Source: an uncultured Mollicutes bacterium
GTDB lineage: Bacteria > Bacillota_I > Bacilli_A > RFN20 > CAG-826
Assembly (NCBI GenBank): GCA_900539595.1
Contig: UQCQ01000018.1
Coordinates: 1-28,302, forward strand
Reading direction: 5' to 3'
Length of the DNA stretch: 28,302 bases
The first letter of the stretch is position 1, and the number at the start of each line of letters is the position of its first letter. The notes under the pieces are model-generated. The model worked only from the letters and a program-made list of their open reading frames with translations. It did not search any database and was not told the origin of the DNA. The translations under genes and the position numbers were made by a program. Below, piece by piece: positions 1 through 6,573 of the stretch.

Positions 1-111
1 CGTCGGAGAGAGCGGAGTTTGTTCTTTTTCGGGAAATCGGGTTCGTCATGGGACAGGGCAGATGTGACGGAACGATAATTCACCCGTCAAAAAAAGTGCA
101 AGCTATAAAAG
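1..111. other. Left-edge sequence, no gene assigned
   Basis: Two plus-strand frames stay open from the window edge, one to a TAA at 76-78 and one to a TAG at 120-122, and neither translation is recognisable. The terminator immediately downstream suggests that a plus-strand gene ends here, but which frame codes cannot be decided from this fragment. Confidence 0.3.
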
Positions 112-139
112 GTCGTCCATAGTAGACGGCTTTTTATTT
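112..139 (+). terminator. Rho-independent terminator of an upstream gene
   Basis: GTCGTC (112-117) pairs with GACGGC (125-130) across a 7-nt loop and is followed by TTTTTATTT. It separates whatever ends at the left edge from the DUF4160 operon. Confidence 0.7.
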
Positions 140-156
140 CCATTATTTCTGTTAAA

Positions 157-207
157 AAATGGGATAAAGACCATATTTATATTTGATATATGGGATTAAT
201 ACCATAT
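157..207 (+). promoter_or_regulatory. Two operator copies in front of the DUF4160/DUF2442-HTH operon
   Basis: The palindrome ATATGG-N8-CCATAT (188-207) lies between the -35 and -10 boxes and overlaps the -10. A second copy with one mismatch, AAATGG-N8-CCATAT, is at 157-176. The copies are 31 bp apart, about three helical turns, so a repressor would bind both on the same face. The half-site/8-bp spacer layout recalls HipB operators. The likely repressor is the XRE domain encoded two genes downstream; this is inference. Confidence 0.6.
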
Positions 208-221
208 AATATCAAAGGAGG
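183..221 (+). promoter_or_regulatory. Promoter and Shine-Dalgarno of the DUF4160 operon
   Basis: TTGATA (183-188) and a perfect TATAAT (205-210) are separated by 16 bp. AAAGGAGG (214-221) follows, but lies 15 nt before the ATG at 237, which is further than usual. The ATG is kept because the translation from it has the expected DUF4160 N-terminus. Confidence 0.75.
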
Positions 222-236
222 ACTCTTACTAAATTT

Positions 237-491
237 ATGCCGACAATCAGTTTCTTTTACGGGATTTATATCATGATGAACTTAAGAAACAAGGAGCATA
301 ACCCACCACACATTCATGCTTTTTATGGAGAAAATGCTGCGACATTTTATATATCTAATGGCGAGATTTACGAGGGCGACTTCCCTAGCAAGGCAAAGAA
401 AATGGTTAAAGAATTCATTCTTAGTTATCAAAAAGAATTATTGAATATGTGGGAAACGGAGAAATACTATAAGTTAAAAGGATTAGATTGA
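237..491 (+). CDS. DUF4160 family protein, putative toxin partner
   Basis: This 84-residue protein begins MPTISFFYGIYI and contains the N-PPHIHAFYG segment (about residues 22-31) that marks the DUF4160 family. The full expected family length is present. DUF4160 proteins have no established biochemical activity known to me, but they typically sit directly upstream of a DUF2442 protein, as here: the next gene starts 1 bp after this stop codon. That two-gene layout, the small size and the operator-bearing promoter suggest a toxin-antitoxin module, with this protein as the likely effector. The family assignment is firm; the toxin role is inference. The DNA is more AT-rich than the housekeeping genes further right. 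Confidence 0.75.
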   Translation: MPTISFFYGIYIMMNLRNKEHNPPHIHAFYGENAATFYISNGEIYEGDFPSKAKKMVKEFILSYQKELLNMWETEKYYKLKGLD

Positions 492-492
492 T

Positions 493-954
493 ATGCATTA
501 CATCGCAAAAAAGGTTCGATTTCTTAACGATGTTGTAGTGGAACTTACTTACCAAGATGGCAAAGTCATCCGGTATGATATGTCTTTAATGTTTCCGAAA
601 TATCCACAATTGGAAGAATTAAGAAAGAATCGAACCTTGTTTGAAAACGGTCGTCTCGATCCCGGTGGATATAATGTCGTTTGGAATGATGATTTGGATT
701 TCGACGCGACAAGCATTTACGAAGATGGAATTGTTGTGGGCCAGGAAGAAATATCAATCAATCAGCAAATAGGAGTTTTGCTTGCAAAAACCCGAAATGA
801 GATGGGTGTTACTCAAACGAAGCTAGCCAAATTGGCACACATGGACCAAGGGGATATTTCCAAAATTGAAAAAGGCTTAGGAAATCCTACGATTGCAAAA
901 ATTAGCAAACTGTTCAAGGCGCTTGGAAAAGATGTTCGCTTGGATTTGCGGTAG
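493..954 (+). CDS. DUF2442 domain fused to an XRE-type HTH, putative antitoxin/autorepressor
   Basis: The protein has 153 residues. Residues 1-80 form a DUF2442 domain (strand-rich start, then the LDPGGYNVVWNDDLDFDA segment), and residues about 92-150 are an XRE/Cro HTH with LAKTRNEMGVTQTKLAKLA as its first helices and DQGDISKIEKG as recognition region. DUF2442 and an HTH also occur as separate genes beside DUF4160, so the fusion would join toxin binding and DNA binding in one antitoxin. Translation begins 1 bp after the DUF4160 stop, indicating coupling. It probably binds the paired operators at 157-207. Domain calls come from sequence pattern; the regulatory role is inferred. Confidence 0.8.
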   Translation: MHYIAKKVRFLNDVVVELTYQDGKVIRYDMSLMFPKYPQLEELRKNRTLFENGRLDPGGYNVVWNDDLDFDATSIYEDGIVVGQEEISINQQIGVLLAKTRNEMGVTQTKLAKLAHMDQGDISKIEKGLGNPTIAKISKLFKALGKDVRLDLR

Positions 955-960
955 AGAGTC

Positions 961-1579
961 TTAGATATATTCCACGGGAAGAACCACGAGATTATCTCTT
1001 AGATATAACTTCTTATCATAAAGGCAGACGATGGCTCCCATGCCTCTTTTTTGGTCGGGTATTTTGTCCAAAACATCAAAATGGGACGCCATCTCGGCTT
1101 TAGGAGAAGAACTCAGCTTAATTTCAATTGGGTAAAGAATTCCATTTTCCGAAAGGATAAGGTCGATTTCACCTTCGACGGTTTCATAGGCCCCGTTTGT
1201 CTTTTTTCTTCTTTTTGTCCTTTCCCTTGTAATAGAAGACACTGAAATCGTAATCCAATCCTTCGTTGGAATACGATTTTAGGATTTCGTTAACAACAAA
1301 TGTTTCAAACATAGCCCCGGCCATGGCCCCATTTTCTAGAGTCTCCGGAGTGAGCCAGCGCGTTAAATAGCAGCATAGCCCTGTATCTCTAAAATAGATT
1401 TTTGGAGATTTAATCGCGCGGTTTAATGCGCTGGAAGTATAGGGCTTTAATAAATAGACGATTCCGCTCTTTTCTAAAATGGAAATCCATTCCGTGATGG
1501 TAACGGCACTGACGCCAATCTCCGATGCAATATTAGAACAATTTAATATCCGACCCGTTCTTGCGGCGGTTACTCGCAT
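961..1579 (-). pseudogene. DUF4143-family ATPase remnant: N-terminus missing, frameshift in an A-tract
   Basis: Two overlapping minus-strand frames together spell the C-terminal half of an AAA/DUF4143 ATP-binding protein. The first (1579-1184) contains winged-helix and nuclease-like segments such as IYFRDTGLCCYLTRWL and GAMFETFVVNEIL. The second resumes at KKTNGAYETVEGEIDLIL and runs through YPIEIKLSSSPKA to a normal end PVEYI at 961. The frame change falls in an AAGAAAAAAGAC stretch (plus-strand about 1198-1212) and needs a +1 or -2 shift. The N-terminal P-loop ATPase domain (some 230 residues in the family) is absent, and a stop codon precedes the first Met. I read this as a decayed gene; a homopolymer sequencing error could explain the frameshift but not the missing N-terminus. 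Confidence 0.8.
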
Positions 1580-1802
1580 TCATATTACGGATCCTGAAAT
1601 TACGGTCTATGGATTAACAATGAATTCGACCAATACGGAAATCGAAGACCGAATGGCCGATAGGACGGATGAATTCCATTATTCTGAAGCGAATGATGTG
1701 TTGCACATTTCCTTTAACGTCGGAAAGTGCGTTTTTGACTTCAGTTCTACCGACATTGATATTGCTGTTCCTCCAACGAACAAACAAGGAATCATTTATT
1801 AA
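1580..1802 (+). pseudogene. Unidentified gene fragment, possibly the end of a DUF4097-like protein
   Basis: From about 1580 a plus-strand frame reads ITDPEITVYGLTMNSTNTEI and continues to a TAA ending at 1802. The alternation of beta-strand-like segments with short loops (FHYSEANDVLHISF, DIDIAVPP) resembles DUF4097 adhesin-like proteins, but this is weak. The same frame upstream of 1580 is only the antisense of the DUF4143 remnant, so the fragment has no start of its own and abuts the truncated ATPase exactly where the ATPase breaks off. I interpret it as the surviving end of another gene after a deletion. Confidence 0.35.
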
Positions 1803-1818
1803 AATCTTTGTTATTAAA

Positions 1819-1877
1819 TTGCTATTATAATAGCAATAAATTGAAAGAATTATTAAAAAGTGCTATCATAGTAGCAA
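1819..1877 (+). promoter_or_regulatory. Paired palindromic operators of the hipBA-like operon
   Basis: TTGCTATTATAATAGCAA (1819-1836) is a perfect 18-bp palindrome. GTGCTATCATAGTAGCAA (1860-1877) is a near-copy whose arms TGCTA/TAGCA match. Centres are 41 bp apart, about four turns. The second copy covers the -10 box and the A of the start codon, and the first lies just upstream of the -35. This is the layout expected for tight autorepression by the HTH protein encoded next. Confidence 0.75.
1841..1869 (+). promoter_or_regulatory. Promoter of the hipBA-like operon (leaderless)
   Basis: TTGAAA (1841-1846), 17-bp spacer and TATCAT (1864-1869) form a good sigma-A-type promoter. Transcription should begin about 1876-1877, at the ATG itself. 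No Shine-Dalgarno precedes that ATG, so the mRNA is probably leaderless. Confidence 0.65.
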
Positions 1878-2167
1878 TGGAAGAACAAGCATTACTTTTT
1901 AAAACATATTACGAACAACAAATGGAAATCGCAAAACGCCTCGTTGCGATTCGAAAAAACAGGAAAATATCCCAAAAGCGGCTTTCCGTTCTTTCTGGTG
2001 TCCCATATGCCACGATAAGGAAATTTGAAAATACGGGGGATATCTCTTTTGCCTCTTTCATCAAAATTGCAATGAGCCTTCGACTTTACGAAGACTTAGA
2101 TCGCTTATTTGAAGTTCGCAAAGAATATACGTCCATCGAGGAGGTTTTGCATGATCAAGAAGATTGA
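1877..2167 (+). CDS. XRE-family HTH antitoxin of a HipA-type system (HipB-like)
   Basis: A 96-residue protein with an XRE HTH at about residues 22-80: LVAIRKNRKISQKRLSVLSG, then VPYATIRKFENTG as the recognition region. A longer frame opens upstream, but it would start before the operator pair and translate through the promoter, so the ATG at 1877 is chosen. The C-terminal tail (LDRLFEVRKEYTSIEEVL) is longer than in minimal HTH proteins and resembles the tail of HipB-like antitoxins that contacts the toxin. The downstream hipA start lies inside this gene (17-nt overlap), indicating translational coupling. It should bind both the palindromes at 1819-1877 and the HipA protein; the operator assignment is inference from position and symmetry. 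Confidence 0.85.
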   Translation: MEEQALLFKTYYEQQMEIAKRLVAIRKNRKISQKRLSVLSGVPYATIRKFENTGDISFASFIKIAMSLRLYEDLDRLFEVRKEYTSIEEVLHDQED

Positions 2168-3269
2168 CGTATTGGCAAATAAAACATTGGTCGGCACGTT
2201 GGCTTTAACCAAAGATCACCGAATCGCTTTTCAATATAGTGACGAATGGGTACAAAACGGATTTTCTCTTAACCCATTTAAACTCCCATTATCTAGACAA
2301 TTATTTGTGTCGTCCTCCCCTTATTTTAGAGGCCTTTTTGGAGTGTTTGCAGATTCTCTTCCTGACAGTTATGGTGAATTGCTGTTAGAACGTTTTTTGA
2401 GGCAAAAGAAGATTGATATACGTTCTCTGTCCCCCCTCGACCGATTGGCTTATGTAGGGTCATCCGGGATGGGCTTGCTTGAATATGTGCCTGATTTTAG
2501 CCAAGCTACCAAGCCGGACATCATTGATTTCGATCTTATCCAAGAAGAATGCAATGCTTTGTTGGATTCGAAGGAAGTACAAGACATTGGAACGCTTTAT
2601 TCATTGGGTGGATCCAGTGGTGGAGCTAGACCAAAATCCTTGATTCGTTATAAAGGCGAAGACTGGATTGTTAAATTTTCCTCCCGTTTTGATCCAAAAG
2701 ACATCGTCGATCTTGAATTCCGATACATGTCCCTCGCCAAATCGTGCGGAATCCGTATTCCAGATATCGAATTAGTCACATCGGAAAAAGGTGGAAAGTA
2801 TTTTCTAATCAAAAGGTTTGACCGTCATCAAAATGATAAGGTCCATATGATCAGCGTCGCCGCATTGTTGGAATGTGATTTTCGTGCCCCTGCAATGGAT
2901 TATAACGACTTGATTAAGCTGACTAGAATCTTAACCGAAGACGATGAAGAGGTCATGGAGATGTATCGAAGAATGGTTTTTAATGTTCTCATTGATAACC
3001 AAGACGATCATGCGAAGAATTTTTCATTTTTGTTCGATGCCACAAATAAAGTGTATCGTTTGTCCCCCGCTTATGATATTACACCCGAGCGGACCTATTT
3101 TGGGGAACACACTACATCGGTTAATGGCAAAGGCAAGGGGATTACGGATCAAGACATGCTCCTCGTGGCAAAAAACAATCGGTTAAATATGGATGAGGCG
3201 AAAGCCATCATTCAAAAATGCAAAAAAGTATTAACGAATGCTGCAATTTTGGGTGGGGTGCACGCCTAA
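2151..3269 (+). CDS. hipA: HipA-type serine/threonine kinase toxin
   Basis: 372 residues, slightly shorter than E. coli HipA (440). Known HipA phosphorylates glutamyl-tRNA synthetase and induces growth arrest; the target here is unknown. Visible features: an N-terminal HipA_N domain (residues about 5-105), a glycine-rich loop SLGGSSGGARPKS (151-163) that carries the autophosphorylated serine in relatives, the catalytic segment N-Q-D-D-H-A-K-N (283-290, with D285/D286 as the kinase aspartates) and the metal-binding LSPAYDI (D309). All key residues appear intact, so the kinase is probably active. The start at 2151 is preceded by GAGGAGG (2138-2144) and begins MIKKIDVL as family members do. A longer upstream frame lacks such support. 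It overlaps the HTH antitoxin by 17 nt. Confidence 0.92.
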   Translation: MIKKIDVLANKTLVGTLALTKDHRIAFQYSDEWVQNGFSLNPFKLPLSRQLFVSSSPYFRGLFGVFADSLPDSYGELLLERFLRQKKIDIRSLSPLDRLAYVGSSGMGLLEYVPDFSQATKPDIIDFDLIQEECNALLDSKEVQDIGTLYSLGGSSGGARPKSLIRYKGEDWIVKFSSRFDPKDIVDLEFRYMSLAKSCGIRIPDIELVTSEKGGKYFLIKRFDRHQNDKVHMISVAALLECDFRAPAMDYNDLIKLTRILTEDDEEVMEMYRRMVFNVLIDNQDDHAKNFSFLFDATNKVYRLSPAYDITPERTYFGEHTTSVNGKGKGITDQDMLLVAKNNRLNMDEAKAIIQKCKKVLTNAAILGGVHA

Positions 3270-3576
3270 ATATTCGTCAAAACATGAATTTATAAGTGCT
3301 AACATTCTGATATTTAAAGAGAGATTTTTGCTCCTAACTATCAACTTCTTGACACTTATAAATGGGTGAGGCATTTGTCAACGAAAACTGGATAGCAACG
3401 TATTTCTAATGTCGTTAAACGCTTCGCTCTTTGACGCAGGACACGAATTGTAGAGAACAAGGACTACACTGGCTCACTACACTTTTAGGCTACAACCCCT
3501 AATGGGAGGCGATGGACAAGCGTTCCTTTATCCGTCTTTCCCCACGCCTGTTAAAATAGAAGTGGAGGTTTTATTT
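3270..3576 (+). other. Intergenic region between hipA and the flavodiiron gene
   Basis: About 300 bp without a convincing gene. It holds the long-range inverted repeat at 3288-3363, a TTGACA (3349-3354) without a good -10 partner, a weak -10 TAAAAT (3552-3557) that may serve the flavodiiron gene, and the Shine-Dalgarno GGAGG (3564-3568). The stretch GGCGATGG near 3508 recalls the start of fluoride riboswitches, but the pairing partner is missing. Confidence 0.5.
3288..3363. repeat. 11-bp perfect inverted repeat bounding 76 bp
   Basis: ATTTATAAGTG (3288-3298) is exactly inverted as CACTTATAAAT (3353-3363), with 54 bp between. The ends could be those of a very small mobile element or excision scar next to the hipBA cassette. 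No flanking target duplication is visible, so this is only a repeat call. Confidence 0.5.
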
Positions 3577-4773
3577 ATGGAATCTTTAAAACTAAAAGAA
3601 AATCTATATTACGTTGGCTGCATCGATCATGGTCTCAAGGTATTTGACAGCGTCATGCCGCTTCCTTACGGCACCTCATATAACTCCTATTTATTAAAAA
3701 CAACGGAGGGGGTTGTTTTGTTTGAAGGCAGCAAAGCGGGCTTTGCCGATGAATACATCGAACACATCTCTTCGTTAACGTCATTAATCGACATCAAATA
3801 TTTGGTGGTCGCACATACCGAGCCCGACCATAGTGGAGCGATCGAAGCCCTTTTGAAAAAGAGCCCGGACATCACGGTTATTGCCTCCCCTGCCGGAATC
3901 AATAATTTGAAGAATATCCTCCGTTTCCCGTTCAAGAGCTTGGTGATGGCTCCGGGAAAAGAATTAAAGGTTGGGCAATATACCCTCCGCTTTCTTTCGG
4001 GTTTATTTCTCCACTGGCCGGATGTTTTATTCACCTATATTGTCGAAGAAAAAGCCTTGGTCAGCTGCGATGCCTTCGGAACCCATTATGCCTTTGATGA
4101 AATCCTTTATTCTAAGGTGAAGGATTATAAGGAATACCGGGAATCCTTTGATTATTATTTTGAATGCATCATGGCCCCGTTTGCTTCTTTTGCCCTTCAA
4201 GCCGTGGCTAAAGTCCGCGCTTTGCCATTAGATCTCATCCTTACCGGGCATGGCCCCGTCGTCGATAAAGACACGGATAAAGTGATCGACGCCTTTGAAG
4301 AAGAAGCCAAGAAATGGCTCCCTGTTTTAGATGCCAATCACATCACTTTGGTCTATACCTCTTGCTATGGATACACCGCGGAAATGGCGGAGTATTTGAA
4401 GGCCCAATTGGAAAAAAGAGGCAAGACCGTATCGTTCTTCGCAATCGACGCGCTGAATTACGCTTCCTCCAAAGCGGATATTTTAGAAGCGATCCGCACC
4501 TCGAGTTTGGTTCTATTTGGCACCCCGACGATTGCAGGGGACGCGATTTCCATGTTCTATGATTTGCTTTTGAGCAGGCCCATTCCCTTCTTCACGAATA
4601 AGGGATTTGCCGCGTTTGGCGATTATGGCTGGAGTGGAGAAGGCCCCAAAAACATCACGGACTTCGCTTTAACTCGAAAAATGAAAACCCTCCCTCCTTT
4701 CAAGTGGTGCTTCAAAGTAAACGAGGAAGGAAAATCCGCTTTGGATGCGTGGCTAACCGAAATCGGTCAATAA
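3577..4773 (+). CDS. fprA: Flavodiiron protein (FprA family), O2/NO reductase
   Basis: A 398-residue class A flavodiiron protein, a cytoplasmic enzyme that reduces O2 to water and/or NO to N2O in anaerobes. The N-terminal metallo-beta-lactamase-like domain (about 1-245) shows the diiron ligands H80-x-E82-x-D84-H85, H146 (in LHWPD), D165 (in CDAFG) and H225 (in GHGPV). The C-terminal flavodoxin domain (about 252-398) shows the FMN-binding loop YTSCYGYTAEMA and the later GDYGWSGEG. There is no rubredoxin domain, so electrons must come from a separate carrier. The start at 3577 has GGAGG 8 nt upstream; a longer frame from 3502 has no support. It is monocistronic, closed by the terminator at 4791, and fits an oxygen-sensitive gut anaerobe. 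Confidence 0.93.
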   Translation: MESLKLKENLYYVGCIDHGLKVFDSVMPLPYGTSYNSYLLKTTEGVVLFEGSKAGFADEYIEHISSLTSLIDIKYLVVAHTEPDHSGAIEALLKKSPDITVIASPAGINNLKNILRFPFKSLVMAPGKELKVGQYTLRFLSGLFLHWPDVLFTYIVEEKALVSCDAFGTHYAFDEILYSKVKDYKEYRESFDYYFECIMAPFASFALQAVAKVRALPLDLILTGHGPVVDKDTDKVIDAFEEEAKKWLPVLDANHITLVYTSCYGYTAEMAEYLKAQLEKRGKTVSFFAIDALNYASSKADILEAIRTSSLVLFGTPTIAGDAISMFYDLLLSRPIPFFTNKGFAAFGDYGWSGEGPKNITDFALTRKMKTLPPFKWCFKVNEEGKSALDAWLTEIGQ

Positions 4774-4790
4774 AGACTTGTTTAGGGAAC

Positions 4791-4821
4791 AAAAGGCTGC
4801 AGGGGGTCCTGCAACCTTTTT
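4791..4821 (+). terminator. Rho-independent terminator after the flavodiiron gene
   Basis: AAAGGCTGCAGG and CCTGCAACCTTT pair around GGGT with one internal mismatch and run into TTTTT. Confidence 0.85.
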
Positions 4822-4838
4822 GCTAAATGGGGCTTTAA

Positions 4839-5276
4839 GCAGCTTTGAATTCGATTTCAACGATCTTCGAATCCTTGATGGACGAGGCCAAGAAATTGCC
4901 CCCGATGGAAGTCTTCCGTTTGGTGGGGAATATCTATAACAACAAGACCCCAATCCATGATTTGACCGATCATTATGATCTCGTCATCCAATTAGCCCAT
5001 TTCGATTCCCATAACACGGTGCAGCGCATTTCTTGGAAATTATCTAAAGGAACCGCGGACGTGCCTTGGTATGTGTTCGAATTGCCCGTGCTCTTCGTTT
5101 CCTTCTGTTCCCCGTTTCATCTCTTCGATGCCCCGCAGGTAAGAAATTACATCAACGTCTACGACAAGAATGTTGTGACGATGGACGTCTTCATCGATAA
5201 ACTATTAGGTAGGGGAAATTTTGAAGGTATTTCTCCCGTCGACGCGTTCTGTAGAACGCCCAACACCACTTTCTAA
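4839..5276 (+). pseudogene. C-terminal remnant of a GH3 glycosidase (beta-N-acetylhexosaminidase-like)
   Basis: This frame encodes about 145 residues that match the C-terminal Rossmann-like domain of GH3 proteins in Firmicutes: TIFESLMDEAKKLPP, HDLTDHYDLVIQLAHFDSHN, VPWYVFELPVLFVSFCSPFHLFD and GISPVDAFC. The whole catalytic TIM barrel of about 350-400 residues is absent. A TAA (4836-4838) interrupts the frame just before the preserved part, and the first possible start is a TTG at 4845 without a ribosome site. The 5' edge falls right after the flavodiiron terminator, so a deletion probably removed the N-terminus. The remnant ends 15 bp before the SDR start and may once have been in the same sugar-utilisation operon. 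Confidence 0.75.
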
Positions 5277-5291
5277 AAAAGGAGGCAAAAT

Positions 5292-6140
5292 ATGAAATTG
5301 CCATTTGAAATCGATTTAAAAGACAAAGTCGTCGTCGTAACCGGCGCCGGCGGAGTCATCTGCTCCAGCCTTGCGGAAGCGATTGCCCAATGCGGTGCCA
5401 AAGTCGCCCTTCTTGACCTCAACCAAGAAGCCGCTGATCGAGCCGCTGCCAAAATCGTGGCGGAAGGATTCGTCGCCAAAGGATATGCCGCTAATGTTTT
5501 GAGCAAGGAAGCGCTAGAAGAAGCCCATCAAAAGGTTTTAGCGGACTTCGGACCTTGCGACATTCTTGTTAATGGTGCCGGTGGAAACAACCCTCGCGCG
5601 ACCACGGACAACGAATTCGCCGAACTCGATGACGCCCAAAAACAGATGAAGACTTTCTTCGATTTGGACGAGAAAGGCGTCGAATTCGTCTTCAATTTGA
5701 ATTTCATCGGAACCCTCCTCCCCTCCCAAGTCTTTGCCAAAGACATGGTGGGAAGAAAAGGCTGCTCCATTCTTAATATCGCCAGCATGAACGCCTATAC
5801 GCCACTCACCAAAATCCCGGCTTATAGCGGAGCTAAATCCGCGGTGAAGAATTTCACCCAGTGGCTTGCCGTTCATTTCTCTCATCTTGGTATCCGCGTC
5901 AACGCGATCGCCCCTGGATTCTTCTCCACGACCCAAAATGCCAAATTGCTTTGGAACGAAGATGGCACCCCCACGGCCCGTACCCACAAAATCTTGGACG
6001 CGACTCCGATGGGACGGTTTGGTGAAGTGGAGGAACTCGTCGGTGCGACCCTCTTCCTTCTTAGCCCGGAAGCCGCGAGCTTCATCACGGGCATTTGCGT
6101 CCCCATCGACGGCGGATTCTCGTCCTATAGCGGAGTGTGA
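5292..6140 (+). CDS. uxuB: SDR-family D-mannonate oxidoreductase (fructuronate reductase)
   Basis: A 282-residue short-chain dehydrogenase. It shows the NAD(P)-binding TGAGGVICSS (from T17), NGAGG in strand 4, catalytic S165 (NIASMNAY), Y178 and K182 (Y-S-G-A-K), and the C-terminal GICVPIDGGFSSYSGV. The extra segment around residues 100-130 (NNPRATTDNEF...) is typical of the mannonate/fructuronate subgroup that includes B. subtilis UxuB (YjmF). It interconverts D-fructuronate and D-mannonate in hexuronate breakdown. AAAAGGAGG (5277-5285) precedes the ATG. uxuA follows after about 430 bp of decayed genes, which supports the assignment strongly. Whether it favours NADH or NADPH cannot be read from the sequence. 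Confidence 0.88.
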   Translation: MKLPFEIDLKDKVVVVTGAGGVICSSLAEAIAQCGAKVALLDLNQEAADRAAAKIVAEGFVAKGYAANVLSKEALEEAHQKVLADFGPCDILVNGAGGNNPRATTDNEFAELDDAQKQMKTFFDLDEKGVEFVFNLNFIGTLLPSQVFAKDMVGRKGCSILNIASMNAYTPLTKIPAYSGAKSAVKNFTQWLAVHFSHLGIRVNAIAPGFFSTTQNAKLLWNEDGTPTARTHKILDATPMGRFGEVEELVGATLFLLSPEAASFITGICVPIDGGFSSYSGV

Positions 6141-6450
6141 TGACGCTTTCTGGAACTCGCTCCCACGATTTCCTCCTCTGCATCGATTCGGACGGGACAC
6201 GATGACCGTGAAGCATCATCGCTCCTTCAATCCGTGCCTCTTCGACGCCTTCCCTCTTCCCTCTCATCGCGAAGAAATTCTAAGCGAATGGAATCGGTTG
6301 AACCTCTATTCTTTGACCAGGGGCATCAACCGCTTCCAGAGCTTAAATACCATTCGCTCTTTGTAAAAGAACATTATGGTTATGCCCCCGATGGACTAGA
6401 AGATTTTGAGAATTTCGTCGATTATTCTTCGGCCTCGAGCAACAATGCTT
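6140..6450 (+). pseudogene. Decayed HAD-family phosphatase between uxuB and uxuA
   Basis: An ATG overlaps the uxuB stop (TGATG at 6138-6142), and the frame reads MTLSGTRSHDFLLCIDSDGT, which contains the HAD nucleophile motif D-x-D-G-T, then stops at 6203-6205. The next frame continues as DTMTVKHHRSFNPCLFDAFP and SHREEILSEWNRLNLYSLTR, ending NTIRSL and a stop near 6366. A third stretch, GLEDFENFVDYSSASSNNAL (about 6391-6450), resembles the following part of the same family. At least two frame changes plus a small deletion after DGT mean it is nonfunctional. The coupled start shows it was once an operon member. The substrate is unknown. Confidence 0.75.
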
Positions 6451-6451
6451 T

Positions 6452-6562
6452 GAAGGAATGGATGCCCACGTGGTCATGATCGGCGATTGCCTCGAAGACC
6501 AGCCCTGCACGATTGAAAACGCGATCAAATCCGCTTATGATTCGGCGTGTTCATTGAATTAA
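6452..6562 (+). pseudogene. C-terminal fragment of a FAD-dependent oxidoreductase (OYE/FadH-like)
   Basis: About 36 codons read EGMDAHVVMIGDCLED, then TIENAIKSAYDSACSLN and a TAA at 6560-6562. The pattern V-x-M-I-G-D-C followed by N-A-I-x-x-A-Y is the C-terminal FAD-binding signature of NADH:flavin oxidoreductase/2,4-dienoyl-CoA reductase-type proteins. Everything upstream is missing. It joins the HAD remnant at about 6450, so the two were fused by deletion. Confidence 0.45.
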
Positions 6563-6573
6563 GGAGGAAGCCC

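Noticed and set aside
3500..3550. Fluoride riboswitch upstream of the flavodiiron gene (GGCGATGG)
   Set aside because: The matching CGCC partner and the pseudoknot strands are absent, and the downstream gene is not a fluoride-related one.
3502..3576. N-terminal extension of the flavodiiron protein from 3502
   Set aside because: The extra 25 residues have no family counterpart, and a good Shine-Dalgarno precedes the ATG at 3577.
4836..4938. Minus-strand C-terminal peptide KTSIGGNFLASSIKDSKIVE
   Set aside because: About 33 codons look protein-like, but an in-frame stop precedes them and the plus strand here encodes recognisable GH3 sequence.
5538..6200. 220-residue minus-strand open frame
   Set aside because: Antisense of the SDR gene; low-complexity Arg/Gly/Glu composition, no ribosome site, and the plus strand encodes clear SDR motifs.
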